This document shows positions 35,249-45,119 of a stretch of DNA of 64,000 nt, piece by piece; within the stretch, counting starts at the first letter, position 1, and each line of letters starts with the position of its first letter. Source of the DNA: Rummeliibacillus sp044763875 (lineage in GTDB: Bacteria; Bacillota; Bacilli; Bacillales_A; Planococcaceae); contig NZ_JBIWGZ010000010.1 of NCBI RefSeq assembly GCF_044763875.1, forward strand, positions 19,013 to 83,012, written 5' to 3'. Under the pieces are notes generated by a model. That model saw only the letters and a list, made by a program, of their open reading frames with translations. It did not search any database and was not told where the DNA came from. The translations under genes and the position numbers were made by a program.

Positions 35249-38200
35249 ATGAAAAGAAAGTTATTTATTATTGGCTGTATCATGATTTTTCTTTTCACCA
35301 TTATAAGTAGTTTTAACTATTTTAATATTTTCGAGCCAAATGGCCCGGATGCTAAAAATGGTGTATTAGATTTAAGTCATTGGGATTTTGAGAAAAATGG
35401 AAACGTGAATTTAGATGGTGAGTGGCAATTTTATGGGGGGGATTTAATCACACCGGATAATAATCCGCACACCTTCAATGAGTATAAACATAAGCTAACA
35501 ACTATTCATGTCCCAGGAAATTGGAATGATCAAAAGAAATATAAAATCGGTACGTATCGTTTGCTTATTAAGTTGCCTAAAGACGGATCATATGGAGTTA
35601 AAACCGATACAATTCGAAACGCTAGCAGATTATTTATAAATGGAGTTGAATCCGGAGAAACAGGGAACCCAACGAAACATATGGGGGAATATCAGTATAG
35701 TGACGAAAAGTATGTAGCATATAGTACAAGTAAAAACAATGAAATAGAAATCGTTATGCAAGTAGCATCTCCGGATTATCCTGTGGTAGGGATTGTTAAA
35801 TCAATTGAATTTGGTGAAAAGGAGAAAATAACCACATCAAAAACCATCGATATTTTGTTTGATACAGCACTTTTTTCAGGTTATTCTCTATTATTTATTA
35901 TGTATTTCGTCACTTTTCTCCAAAGAAGAAAAAACTTGTATGAATTGTACTTTAGTTTATTTTGCCTTTTTCAGGGGTTTTATATTAGTTCGTTAAATCA
36001 ACAGTTGCTATTTATCGGAACGCCTGAGATGCCTTCTTTACATAGAGCGTTTTTTCAATTGTCATTTTTTCATTTAGCATTGCTATTTTTCCTTTTATTT
36101 ATATACGACTTTTATAAACCGTATGTAAATAAGCTGATTGTGAAGGTTTTATGTTCCTTAATCATTGTGCAAGAACTAATTGAAGGTATACCAAGTCCAA
36201 TACTGTGGCTTCATTTGCCGGTTATGGTTGAGAAAATAGGTATGGTTATTATTATCGGTTTTAGTTATTGCTATATATTTTATGTGTTACTAAAGGTATT
36301 AGTAAAAAAAGTGGAAGGCTCTGAGTATCTCTTATTTATCGTGACATCGTTTGGGTGTTATGGATTATTAGTAGGATTGCACTTTTTGTTTGAAACGCAT
36401 ATTAACAATGAACCATTCCTTCTATTTTTAATCATGGTTATTGGAATGTCTTCATTAATAGGTTTCCGACATCAACATGCTTTTATAGAGATAGATCGTT
36501 TATCGAAAGAATTGATACGTATGGATGAGATGAAGAATGAATTTTTGATGAAGAGTTCTCATGAATTAAGAACGCCTTTGAACGGTATTATTAATATTTC
36601 AAAATTTTTAATAGAAGGAAATAATGGTATATTAAAAAAAGAACAATTAGAAGCGGTTATTTCTATTCACTCTGTTGGGCGTCGATTAGAAAGAGTTGTA
36701 GAGGACTTATTATATGCCGATAAAATGAAGATCGAGGATATTCATCTAATTCCGTCACCAGTTAATATCTATATAGTGGAAGAAGTTATCAAAGAACTAT
36801 CTTATTTAATTTCATCGGAACATAATGTAGATTTGATTAATAAAGTTCCAGCTAATTTACCGCCAGTTTACGTAGATGAAAGTAAATTGAAGCAAGTATT
36901 TTTTAATCTAATCTACAATGCCATTAAATTTACTAAATACGGAGAAATTACTGTTTCAGCTAAGGTGAAAGGCGAAGAAATGCAAATATCTGTTGAGGAT
37001 ACAGGCGAAGGAATTACAAAAGAAAACCTTGAGAAAGTTTTTGCATCCTTATATCAAGTGCATGGTCGAGAATCAGAAGGGCTTGGACTAGGATTAAGTA
37101 TTACAAAGCAAATAGTAGAAGCATCTGGTGGGCAAATTTGGGTTACATCTGAAGTAGGGAAAGGTTCTATTTTTACCTTTACTATTCCATTGGCGAATAG
37201 TAACCAACTAAAAGAAGTTAATACGGAAGAATATGCAGCATCGATTGAACCAAACAACACAAAGGTGATAGAGCGATTTAATCGTCAATCGCAATTTTTG
37301 CAATTACCTCTTCAAATAGAAGGGAAAAAATCATATACCATTTTAGTTGTTGATGATGATCATACAAATTTAAAAGTAATGATTAATTGCATACGTTCTA
37401 TGGATTATACAGTTATTGCTGTTGATAATGGCGAAAAAGCTATTCAAATAATAAAAGAAGAACCGATTGATTTATTAGTATTAGATTTAATGATGCCCAC
37501 TATGTCTGGCCTTGAAGTTTGTAAGATTGTACGACAGGATTATGATTTAACGGAATTGCCAATTATTATTTTAACAGCTGCAGGACAACTAACTGATTTG
37601 GTCGTATCCTTTAAAGGAGGGGCTAATGATTTTTTACAAAAGCCTGTGAATATGGAAGAATTGAAAGTTCGTATAGATTCATTGTTACTAATCAAGGAAT
37701 CTTCACAAGAAGCGATAAAAAATGAATTGAATTTCTTATCAACTCAGATAACTCCACATTTCTTGTACAATACATTTAATACGATTATTGGATTGAGCTA
37801 TAAAGATCAAGAAAAAACTAGAGAAGCACTGCAATGTTTATCAATCTATTTCCGAGCTAAATTAGATTATAAAGGTCAAAATAATCTTATCCCGTTAGAA
37901 AATGAAATTGAATTAGTACAAGCCTACTTAGCAATAGAAAAAATGCGATTTGGTGATCGATTGCATATTGAATATGATATTGATGAGAATATTAAGGCTG
38001 TAATACCTTCTATGACAATTCAACCGCTAGTAGAGAATGCAGTACATCATGGAATTGTTTCGAAGCAAGACGGTGGGGTTGTTAAAGTTGTCATTAAGAA
38101 AGTAGAGGAAGGAATAAAAATAGTAGTAGAAGATAACGGAGTGGGCATTCCGATTCAAAAACAAGAAGAATTATTAAATGAAAGAGGAACAAGAATTGGT

Positions 38201-38332
38201 TTCTCTAACCCATTTAGAAAATTAAAGTTAATTAAAAAAGCAACATTTTCATTGGAAAGCACAGAAGGAAAAGGAACGAGAATTACAATAATATTACCTG
38301 AGGTAGGATATAATGAGAGTCTTATTAATTGA
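35249..38332 (+). CDS. Hybrid sensor kinase with two kinase modules (7TM-DISM, HisKA, REC, LytS-type)
   Basis: ~1027 residues from ATG 35249 (GAGG, spacing 6); a TTG at 35222 has no SD. Order: TM1 (~7-25), an extracytoplasmic jelly-roll-like domain (~40-195), seven TM helices of 7TMR-DISM type (~200-400), HisKA with H-box 'SSHELRTPLNGI' (~436), HATPase with 'GLGLGLSITKQIV' (~610), receiver with 'LLVLDLMMP' (~745), then a LytS-type kinase 'STQITPHFLYNTFNTI' (~830) and a second HATPase with 'IQPLVENAVHHGI'. Two different kinases in one chain are notable. It overlaps the SARP regulator gene by 20 bp and probably signals to it. Confidence 0.88.
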   Translation: MKRKLFIIGCIMIFLFTIISSFNYFNIFEPNGPDAKNGVLDLSHWDFEKNGNVNLDGEWQFYGGDLITPDNNPHTFNEYKHKLTTIHVPGNWNDQKKYKIGTYRLLIKLPKDGSYGVKTDTIRNASRLFINGVESGETGNPTKHMGEYQYSDEKYVAYSTSKNNEIEIVMQVASPDYPVVGIVKSIEFGEKEKITTSKTIDILFDTALFSGYSLLFIMYFVTFLQRRKNLYELYFSLFCLFQGFYISSLNQQLLFIGTPEMPSLHRAFFQLSFFHLALLFFLLFIYDFYKPYVNKLIVKVLCSLIIVQELIEGIPSPILWLHLPVMVEKIGMVIIIGFSYCYIFYVLLKVLVKKVEGSEYLLFIVTSFGCYGLLVGLHFLFETHINNEPFLLFLIMVIGMSSLIGFRHQHAFIEIDRLSKELIRMDEMKNEFLMKSSHELRTPLNGIINISKFLIEGNNGILKKEQLEAVISIHSVGRRLERVVEDLLYADKMKIEDIHLIPSPVNIYIVEEVIKELSYLISSEHNVDLINKVPANLPPVYVDESKLKQVFFNLIYNAIKFTKYGEITVSAKVKGEEMQISVEDTGEGITKENLEKVFASLYQVHGRESEGLGLGLSITKQIVEASGGQIWVTSEVGKGSIFTFTIPLANSNQLKEVNTEEYAASIEPNNTKVIERFNRQSQFLQLPLQIEGKKSYTILVVDDDHTNLKVMINCIRSMDYTVIAVDNGEKAIQIIKEEPIDLLVLDLMMPTMSGLEVCKIVRQDYDLTELPIIILTAAGQLTDLVVSFKGGANDFLQKPVNMEELKVRIDSLLLIKESSQEAIKNELNFLSTQITPHFLYNTFNTIIGLSYKDQEKTREALQCLSIYFRAKLDYKGQNNLIPLENEIELVQAYLAIEKMRFGDRLHIEYDIDENIKAVIPSMTIQPLVENAVHHGIVSKQDGGVVKVVIKKVEEGIKIVVEDNGVGIPIQKQEELLNERGTRIGFSNPFRKLKLIKKATFSLESTEGKGTRITIILPEVGYNESLIN

Positions 38333-39431
38333 TGATGAGGAACTTTCTTTAGAAGTAATGGAAATCATGCTTCATAAAATACCGAACATTGAAATTGTAG
38401 GGAAATACAACAATCCTATTGAAGCGTTAAAAGACCTGGATGAAGTGCAAGTCGATGTCATTTTCCTTGATATGGAGATGCCTAGTATGCATGGTCTTGA
38501 ATTTGCAGAGAAAGTGATGGGGAAGCATAGTGATATTGAGGTGCTTTTTGTAACAGCCTATCCGCAATTCGCTTTAGAAGCATTCGAGGTTAATGCGATT
38601 GATTATTTATTGAAGCCTGTTAGTATGATGAGATTGCAAAAGGCAATAAATAAGATAGAAGAAAAGTTAGTTTTGTATCAGACTAGAGAACAGCTTGCTG
38701 ATCAATCAAAAAGTATATTGCGTGGCTACTTTATGGTTAGCTTTCAGTTAATTGACTATCAAAATAATGAGGTGAAATGGCGTACAAAAAAAGTAAAGGA
38801 GTTATTCGCATTTCTATGGCATAATGGCAAAAACCCTATACACAAATCGCTTATTATTGAGGAACTTTGGCCGGATAAGCAAGCGGAGAAAGCTGTGTCT
38901 TTACTACATACGACCATCTATCAGCTGAGAAAAACATTAAAGGAAATTGGTGTAGAAAATCCTATAACACTAATAAACGATCATTATAAATTATCAGTTC
39001 AATTAGAGGCGGATGTGCTTGAATTACAGGAGATCATTCAATCTGATAGTTTAGATTCAAAAAAAGTTGAAAGAGTAATTGAACTGTATAGTGGAGACTA
39101 CTTAGAAAATGATGATTTTATTTGGTCGATTCAACATCAGCAAGAATTAAAGCAAGAAGTTCTATGCTATCTTCAAAAGTTTGTCGTAAGTCCAAAGTAC
39201 GAAAAAGATTATACAAAGTTAGTTGGGGTATGCTTAGATAAAATGTTCGTTCTTAATCCATACGATGACACGATTATGTATCAATTATTGGAGTATTATT
39301 GTGAGTTAAACAACACAAGAAAAGTGAAAGAAGTATTCCAAGTCATTACACATCGCTTAAAAGATGAATTAGGAGTAAGTATACCAACTAATATCGTAGA
39401 GTTGAAAAATAATTATTTTAATAAATTTTAA
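38313..39431 (+). CDS. SARP-type response regulator (REC-wHTH-BTAD)
   Basis: 372 residues. Receiver 1-~120 with D53 in 'VIFLDMEMP' and K in 'DYLLKPV'; a winged-helix region ~145-225 ('WRTKKVKELFAFLWHNGKNPIHKSLIIEELWPD...LHTTIYQLRKTL'); a bacterial transcriptional activator (BTAD) helical repeat domain ~240-370. The layout is the AfsR/SARP activator group fused to a receiver. It is encoded directly after and overlapping (20 bp) the hybrid kinase. The next gene downstream is the giant adhesin, preceded by the shared promoter motif, which makes it the best candidate regulator of that motif. Confidence 0.88.
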   Translation: MRVLLIDDEELSLEVMEIMLHKIPNIEIVGKYNNPIEALKDLDEVQVDVIFLDMEMPSMHGLEFAEKVMGKHSDIEVLFVTAYPQFALEAFEVNAIDYLLKPVSMMRLQKAINKIEEKLVLYQTREQLADQSKSILRGYFMVSFQLIDYQNNEVKWRTKKVKELFAFLWHNGKNPIHKSLIIEELWPDKQAEKAVSLLHTTIYQLRKTLKEIGVENPITLINDHYKLSVQLEADVLELQEIIQSDSLDSKKVERVIELYSGDYLENDDFIWSIQHQQELKQEVLCYLQKFVVSPKYEKDYTKLVGVCLDKMFVLNPYDDTIMYQLLEYYCELNNTRKVKEVFQVITHRLKDELGVSIPTNIVELKNNYFNKF

Positions 39432-39477
39432 AAAGGCTTATGATTTCTAGCTTTATAGAAATCATAAGCTTTTTTGT
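39431..39477 (+). terminator. Terminator of kinase-SARP operon
   Basis: GCTTATGATTTCTA / TAGAAATCATAAGC, 14-bp stem, T6 tail. Confidence 0.95.
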
Positions 39478-39650
39478 GTGCAATAAAATGATAGAGAATA
39501 AATAATTGGTAATTAAGTAATGGTTTATTTATTGAAAATATATATAAAACGACATTTTCGGGTATTAAGAATTATAAAAACGCTAATTCAAGCTGAATGG
39601 AATAACAAATATATGATACAACAGGCACTTTTACTTACAGCGAAATATAA

Positions 39651-39690
39651 ATTTCAGAATTTGTTTAGTTTACACCGTTAATATGTACTA
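39651..39690 (+). promoter_or_regulatory. Shared promoter-like motif, copy 1 (adhesin)
   Basis: TTTCAGAATTTGTTTAG followed by TTAATATG. GAATTT at 39657-39662 and TAATAT at 39679-39684 are 16 bp apart. Nearly identical blocks occur at 46533-46570 and 53287-53322. Confidence 0.6.
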
Positions 39691-39838
39691 AAAGACTTCA
39701 AGCTTGAGCTAATTCTACAAGCTTATTAGTTCAGATATATAGAAAGCAATCATAATAGAAGAATAGGAGGGGCTGGAAGAATTAATAGTTTAAGCCCGAA
39801 GACTAAGTGTTTTTATCAATAATAAAAAGGAGAGCATT

Positions 39839-42800
39839 ATGAAAAGGATTAGCTTTATAGTTGCATTAATACTATTACTTGCAAATAATTTCTTAACACC
39901 ACTCGCTGCATATGCCACGGATACGAACGAACAAGCATTTACTTTAGGTGAAGCAAAAGTAAATGCAATAGACGAATCATCGGTAAAAGTAACATATAAT
40001 TGGAATTTTACCGCTGGTGATAAGGAAACAGAAACGACATACGACTTTCAATTACCTGAAAATATTAAAGTTGAAAATACACAAACAAATTCTTTACAAA
40101 TTAATGGTGCAGCAATTGGTTCATATACCGTATCAGGTAATCAGATAAAAGTATCTATTTCAGCGCATCAAACAGTTAATGGGACAGGAACGATTGAGAT
40201 GGATGGAAAAAAAGAGACTACGGATCCAATTCCTGATACTTCTGCTGAAGAAAAACAAGCAGAATCAGTAGCAAATACAACAGAACAACCAATAGAACCA
40301 GTCATAAAGAAATCAGTAGAACAACCGGCAGAAAATGTTGAAGAACAACCTCAAGCTGATGCAAATGAAAATGCTGAGGAAATTAACAGTATTAAAACAT
40401 CAAATACTGATATCAAAGAAAGTATTTTAATAAGTTCAAATTTAACCTTTACAAATACAAAAGGTGAAAGTATTGAGAAGGTGGATCGTGAATCAACAAT
40501 TGCTGTAGATTACACGTATGCCCTTCCGAATGGTCATACTTATACAGATGGGGCTACATTTAAATTTCATCTACCAAAGGAATTAGAAGTTTACGAAACG
40601 TTGAAAGATGAGCCACTTAAATTTGATGGTCAAACTATTGGGGAATTCTCAGTAGCATTGGATGGAGAAGTTACGGTAGTTTTTAATAACTTCATTGAAT
40701 CTCACTCTAATATCAAGGGTACACTCCAAGTTTTATCTAAACTTAGTGAGAAAACAGTAATTTCTGATGATAAAAAAGTGAGTGTAACTCCTATTGAATG
40801 GCAAGCATCAATAGATATTCCGATTAACTACATTTCGAATGGTTCTACAATAGATAAAAGCGGTACCCCTAATAAAAAATACAATGCTAATACAATCGAT
40901 TGGACAGTTGATTTCAATAAAAATCTTAATGATATCAAAAATGCAGTACTAAGTGATCCGATTCAAGATGGTCAGGAATTACAAGAGGGTTCGATCAAAG
41001 TGTATAAATTAATTACACATCTTGATGGAAGTGTAAAAATAGGAGAAGAAGTAAATGGATTGGAAATTGGAAAGACAACAGAAAGTAAGGATTTCCAACT
41101 AAATCTAGGAGATATTCATTCAGCCTATCGAGTAGTGTACACAACCAATATTACGGATCAAGATAAAACTCAATATGCTAATACAGCCACACTATCTGGT
41201 GATGATTTTACTAATCAGTCTGCAAGCGCAACCGTAAATGTTGGCCGTGGGACATCATTATCCAAAAGATCAACAGGTTACGATGGTTCTAAGCAAACCA
41301 TTAATTGGGAAATTAAGTACAATTACAACGAAAAAACTATCTCAGCAGACAAAGCAACCTTAACAGACTACTTTAATGATTCACAAGAGCTTGAAGATAA
41401 TTCAGTTAAGGTATATGAAGTTACTATTAAGGATGATGGCAATGAAGGGAATTTAATTCCGGTTACATCTGGTTTTACAGTAGCTAAAAAATCACAAGAA
41501 GGAAAAAATGGATTTGAACTAAAATTCGACCATGAAATAAATAAAGCATATAAAGTTGTCTATCAAACAAAAGCTATTGATCGTGTATACGGTGGAGAGA
41601 AAATCACAAATGATGTAACAAATGGTGATGATACAAAGGCAACTGGTACTCAAGACATCAATCAACAAATACTTACTAAAGCATTTACTGGTGCAGATTA
41701 TAAAAATAAGACTGCAAGTTGGAAAGTTACTTTTAATAATGATAGTCATCTAATGAAGAACGTCATTTTAAATGATATCTTTACAAATAAAGGACTAACT
41801 TTCCTTCTAGATACATTAGTGATTGAAACTGGTGGAATAACACTTCAATTAGGTAAAGATTATGAAGTTACATCAGATAATAATGGTTTTGAAATTAATT
41901 TTACAAACGAAATTAATGCGCCATATACAATTAAGTACCAAACAACATTTAACTACGAAGAGCGTGAAGATCAAACTAAAAAATCACTAGACAATAAAGC
42001 GCTTCTTTCATGGAAAGACGAAAAAGATAATGAGAAATCAAAAGAAGCAACTGCGACATTCAAGCCGGATAACTATACACAATCGAATGGTTTTAAAAAT
42101 GGTTCATACAATGCAGTAAATAAAGAAATCACGTGGAATATTGGGGTTAACTATAATCTTAAAACACTTTCAAAAGCTTCGGTAGAAGATTATATATTAG
42201 ATGGTCAAAAGCTTGATCTAAGTTCAATAATTGTTTCTAAAATGTCTTTAACTGGAGGAGATAATGGCGTCGAAAAAGGGGCATTAACTGAGGGTGAAGA
42301 TTATACCGTAGAAAAAATCGGTCCAAATAAGGATGGGAATTCAGGTTTTAAAGTAATATTCCAAAAGGGAATAAATGAACCATATCAAATTACGTATAAA
42401 ACGAACTTAGAAGATTCACTTATAAAAAATCAATATCACAACACAGCTACACTTTATAATAATGAAGAAAAAGTAACGGATCTCTCAGCAGCTGTATCTG
42501 TAAAACACGGTGGCGAATATACAACAAAATCAGCTGAGCAAAAAGGTAAATTTATTAATTGGCGTGTGAATATTAACTTTGGCCAATCCGCAATTTCTAA
42601 TGTTGTTTTAAAGGATACCCCAAGCGAAAACCAATCCATTTTAAAGGATTCTTTCCGCTTATTTGACACGATTGTTGATGAAAATGGAAATGTTACCAAG
42701 GGAAAAGAGCTAAAAGAGGGCAAAGACTACACAATTACGATGACGGTTGATAAAGAATCGTTTGAAATTAACTTTACAAGCGCCATTGATGTACCATATA

Positions 42801-44773
42801 TACTAGAATATCAATCACTTATACTAGATAAAGTAGGTGCAAAAATTAATAATGACATCAAACTAACAGGTGATGAAATAACGAAAGAGAATACGCAATC
42901 CTCTTCTACTGTTACCGTGAAACAAACAACAGGAATGGGAACAGGTGAAGGTAAAGTAGGTAGCCTTACATTTAAAAAGGTGGCAGCAGACGATTCGAAA
43001 AAATTCTTACCAGGTGCTGTATTCTCATTAATTGATGAGGAAACTAAAACTGTGATTAAAACAGTAACCACTGATAAAGAGGGTATTGCAAGATTCGATA
43101 AACTTCTTTTTGGAAACTATTTATTAAAAGAACTACTTGCTCCAGATGGCTATGCAATAGATATTAAAAAGCAAAAAGTAGAGATCGATGGTGATATCGT
43201 CTTAGAACCTGTTAAAAATTCAAAAATCATACGAGCTGTAGAGCTTACAAAAGTAGATTCAAACAATGATAAAAAGGCATTAAAAGGTGCCGAATTTGAA
43301 TTACAGAAAAAAGATACAGCAGGCAACTATAAAGTAGTTGAAGGAAATGCAAAATTTATAACGGATAAAAATGGTAAAATCCTTGTTAATAATCTTGATC
43401 CAGGTGACTATCAATTTGTTGAAACAAAAGCTCCTGAACATTATTTATTAGATCAAAAACCAGTTTCATTTACGATTGAAAAGGACCAAATAGCAACAAA
43501 AGAAGTTAAAAAGACAAATGAAAGAGGCAAAGGTAATCTTTCTATTGTTAAAGTCGATGGAAAAGATCCATCACAAGTTTTAAAAGGGGCAAAATTTGAG
43601 CTTTATGATAGTCAAAATACTTTGATTGCTACTAAAGAAACTGATAATAATGGCGAAATTACTTTTACAGATTTACCTTATGATCAATACACCTTAAAAG
43701 AAGTAAAAGCACCAAAAGGATATGCGATCGATAAAGAAGATGGCAATCTATCAGTGGATTTAGATCAAGAAAACAAAGAAGAACAGATTAAAAATAATAA
43801 AATTATTCATGCATTTAAACTGAAAAAAGTAGATGCTAATAATACAAAGCTTGGATTAAAAGGTGCCGAATTTAAATTAATGTATCAAAAACCGGGCACA
43901 GATGGATATGAAGTTGTTGTTGGGAAAGAACAACTAGTAACAGACGATAACGGAGAAATCTATGTAGAAAACCTGGAAGAAGGTAATTATCAACTAATAG
44001 AAATAAAAGCACCAACAGGATATTATTTAGATAATAAACCAGTTGAATTTACTATTGATAGAGAACAGATTAATATTATAGATTTATCAAAGTCTAATGT
44101 ACGTATACCTTATATCCCAGATCCAAGTGAACCAGGTAAACCGGGAGAACCAGGCAAGCCAGGAGAACCAGGCAAGCCAGGAGAACCAGGCAAGCCAGGA
44201 GAACCAGGCAAGCCAGGAGAACCAGGCAAGCCAGGAGAGCCAGGTAAACCGGGAGAACCAGGCAAGCCAGGAGAGCCAGGTAAACCGGGAGAACCAGGCA
44301 AGCCAGGAGAACCAGGTAAACCGGGAGAACCAGGCAAGCCAGGAGAACCAGGTAAACCGGGAGAACCAGGCAAACCAGGAGAGCCAGGTAAGCCGGGAGA
44401 ACCAGGCAAACCAGGAGAGCCAGGTAAGCCAGGGAAACCAAGCAAACCAGGAAAGCCAAGTAAGCCAAGTGAACCGAATAACTCTAAAGATCCAAATAAT
44501 CCAAATAGCCAAGAAGATAACAACAATCACAAGCTAAATCATTCTAGTAAAAAAGATAAAGAAAATCAACCTAATTCTTCGGGTAATACAAAGCCAGACA
44601 AACCTAAAGATGTGAAAGAGACGGAAGAATTGAGAAAACCAACGTCTTCTAACAAAGGTGAATTTCTACCCCAAACTGGTATAGACTCTTTATGGGGATC
44701 GATATTTGCAGGGATGCTAATCATGTTGTTAGGTTTATGGATCGTATTTAATAAGAGAAATAAAAAAGCGTAA
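39839..44773 (+). CDS. Giant LPQTG-anchored adhesin with collagen-like repeats
   Basis: 1644 residues: signal peptide (1-27); two Ig-like N domains (~30-130, ~195-325); five Cna collagen-binding-like repeats (~345-1030), each opening with a 'xxxxxWxVxxN' strand; four SpaA/Cna-B prealbumin-like domains (~1041-1420) with 'LKGAEFEL...GxYxLxExKAPxGYxxD' pattern; SEPGKP plus 16 exact GEPGKP units (DNA 44144-44431); a polar linker; and sorting signal LPQTG near 1610 with hydrophobic helix and KRNKK tail. The Lys and Glu/Asn positions in Cna-B domains suggest isopeptide bonds. No sortase gene is in the window. It is probably an adhesin or biofilm matrix protein. Confidence 0.93.
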   Translation: MKRISFIVALILLLANNFLTPLAAYATDTNEQAFTLGEAKVNAIDESSVKVTYNWNFTAGDKETETTYDFQLPENIKVENTQTNSLQINGAAIGSYTVSGNQIKVSISAHQTVNGTGTIEMDGKKETTDPIPDTSAEEKQAESVANTTEQPIEPVIKKSVEQPAENVEEQPQADANENAEEINSIKTSNTDIKESILISSNLTFTNTKGESIEKVDRESTIAVDYTYALPNGHTYTDGATFKFHLPKELEVYETLKDEPLKFDGQTIGEFSVALDGEVTVVFNNFIESHSNIKGTLQVLSKLSEKTVISDDKKVSVTPIEWQASIDIPINYISNGSTIDKSGTPNKKYNANTIDWTVDFNKNLNDIKNAVLSDPIQDGQELQEGSIKVYKLITHLDGSVKIGEEVNGLEIGKTTESKDFQLNLGDIHSAYRVVYTTNITDQDKTQYANTATLSGDDFTNQSASATVNVGRGTSLSKRSTGYDGSKQTINWEIKYNYNEKTISADKATLTDYFNDSQELEDNSVKVYEVTIKDDGNEGNLIPVTSGFTVAKKSQEGKNGFELKFDHEINKAYKVVYQTKAIDRVYGGEKITNDVTNGDDTKATGTQDINQQILTKAFTGADYKNKTASWKVTFNNDSHLMKNVILNDIFTNKGLTFLLDTLVIETGGITLQLGKDYEVTSDNNGFEINFTNEINAPYTIKYQTTFNYEEREDQTKKSLDNKALLSWKDEKDNEKSKEATATFKPDNYTQSNGFKNGSYNAVNKEITWNIGVNYNLKTLSKASVEDYILDGQKLDLSSIIVSKMSLTGGDNGVEKGALTEGEDYTVEKIGPNKDGNSGFKVIFQKGINEPYQITYKTNLEDSLIKNQYHNTATLYNNEEKVTDLSAAVSVKHGGEYTTKSAEQKGKFINWRVNINFGQSAISNVVLKDTPSENQSILKDSFRLFDTIVDENGNVTKGKELKEGKDYTITMTVDKESFEINFTSAIDVPYILEYQSLILDKVGAKINNDIKLTGDEITKENTQSSSTVTVKQTTGMGTGEGKVGSLTFKKVAADDSKKFLPGAVFSLIDEETKTVIKTVTTDKEGIARFDKLLFGNYLLKELLAPDGYAIDIKKQKVEIDGDIVLEPVKNSKIIRAVELTKVDSNNDKKALKGAEFELQKKDTAGNYKVVEGNAKFITDKNGKILVNNLDPGDYQFVETKAPEHYLLDQKPVSFTIEKDQIATKEVKKTNERGKGNLSIVKVDGKDPSQVLKGAKFELYDSQNTLIATKETDNNGEITFTDLPYDQYTLKEVKAPKGYAIDKEDGNLSVDLDQENKEEQIKNNKIIHAFKLKKVDANNTKLGLKGAEFKLMYQKPGTDGYEVVVGKEQLVTDDNGEIYVENLEEGNYQLIEIKAPTGYYLDNKPVEFTIDREQINIIDLSKSNVRIPYIPDPSEPGKPGEPGKPGEPGKPGEPGKPGEPGKPGEPGKPGEPGKPGEPGKPGEPGKPGEPGKPGEPGKPGEPGKPGEPGKPGEPGKPGEPGKPGEPGKPGEPGKPGKPSKPGKPSKPSEPNNSKDPNNPNSQEDNNNHKLNHSSKKDKENQPNSSGNTKPDKPKDVKETEELRKPTSSNKGEFLPQTGIDSLWGSIFAGMLIMLLGLWIVFNKRNKKA
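44126..44431 (+). repeat. 17-unit 18-bp tandem repeat (S/G-E-P-G-K-P)
   Basis: One SEPGKP then 16 GEPGKP units. Synonymous variation between units (cca/ccg, gag/gaa, ggc/ggt, aag/aaa) repeats in larger blocks, showing segmental duplications. All six frames are open across it, so overlapping frames are artefacts. Confidence 0.97.
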
Positions 44774-44782
44774 ATTATAGAA

Positions 44783-44824
44783 GAGCTATTCAGCAGAATT
44801 TAATCTACTGAATAGCTTTTTTTT
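44783..44824 (+). terminator. Adhesin gene terminator
   Basis: AGCTATTCAG / CTGAATAGCT with T8 tail. Confidence 0.92.
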
Positions 44825-45119
44825 ATTGGTTTTGATATATGATAGTGGATTTCTTATGCATCCTTTGTGAGTGAAGGGTCTATCTGTAGCAAAAATGATG
44901 GAATATCATCCGTATTGTTATATAAAACTATTAATCTAATGACGCAATTAGGTTTTCATGCCTATAAAAACAATCTATTTCCGCTAATTATTTATATTTT
45001 TAGGTAATTTTACTGTTGGTATTTATGGAGTTTAAATAGTCCATAAGACTAACGTAACGTTTTAGTTTTGTGTCATTTCTATTATAATGAAAGAAAAATA
45101 AGTGATAGGAATGATACAG

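Noticed and set aside
44087..44537. Long open frames in all other frames across the GEPGKP repeat
   Set aside because: They are a by-product of the 18-bp repeat unit, which has no stop in any frame; no SD or independent support.
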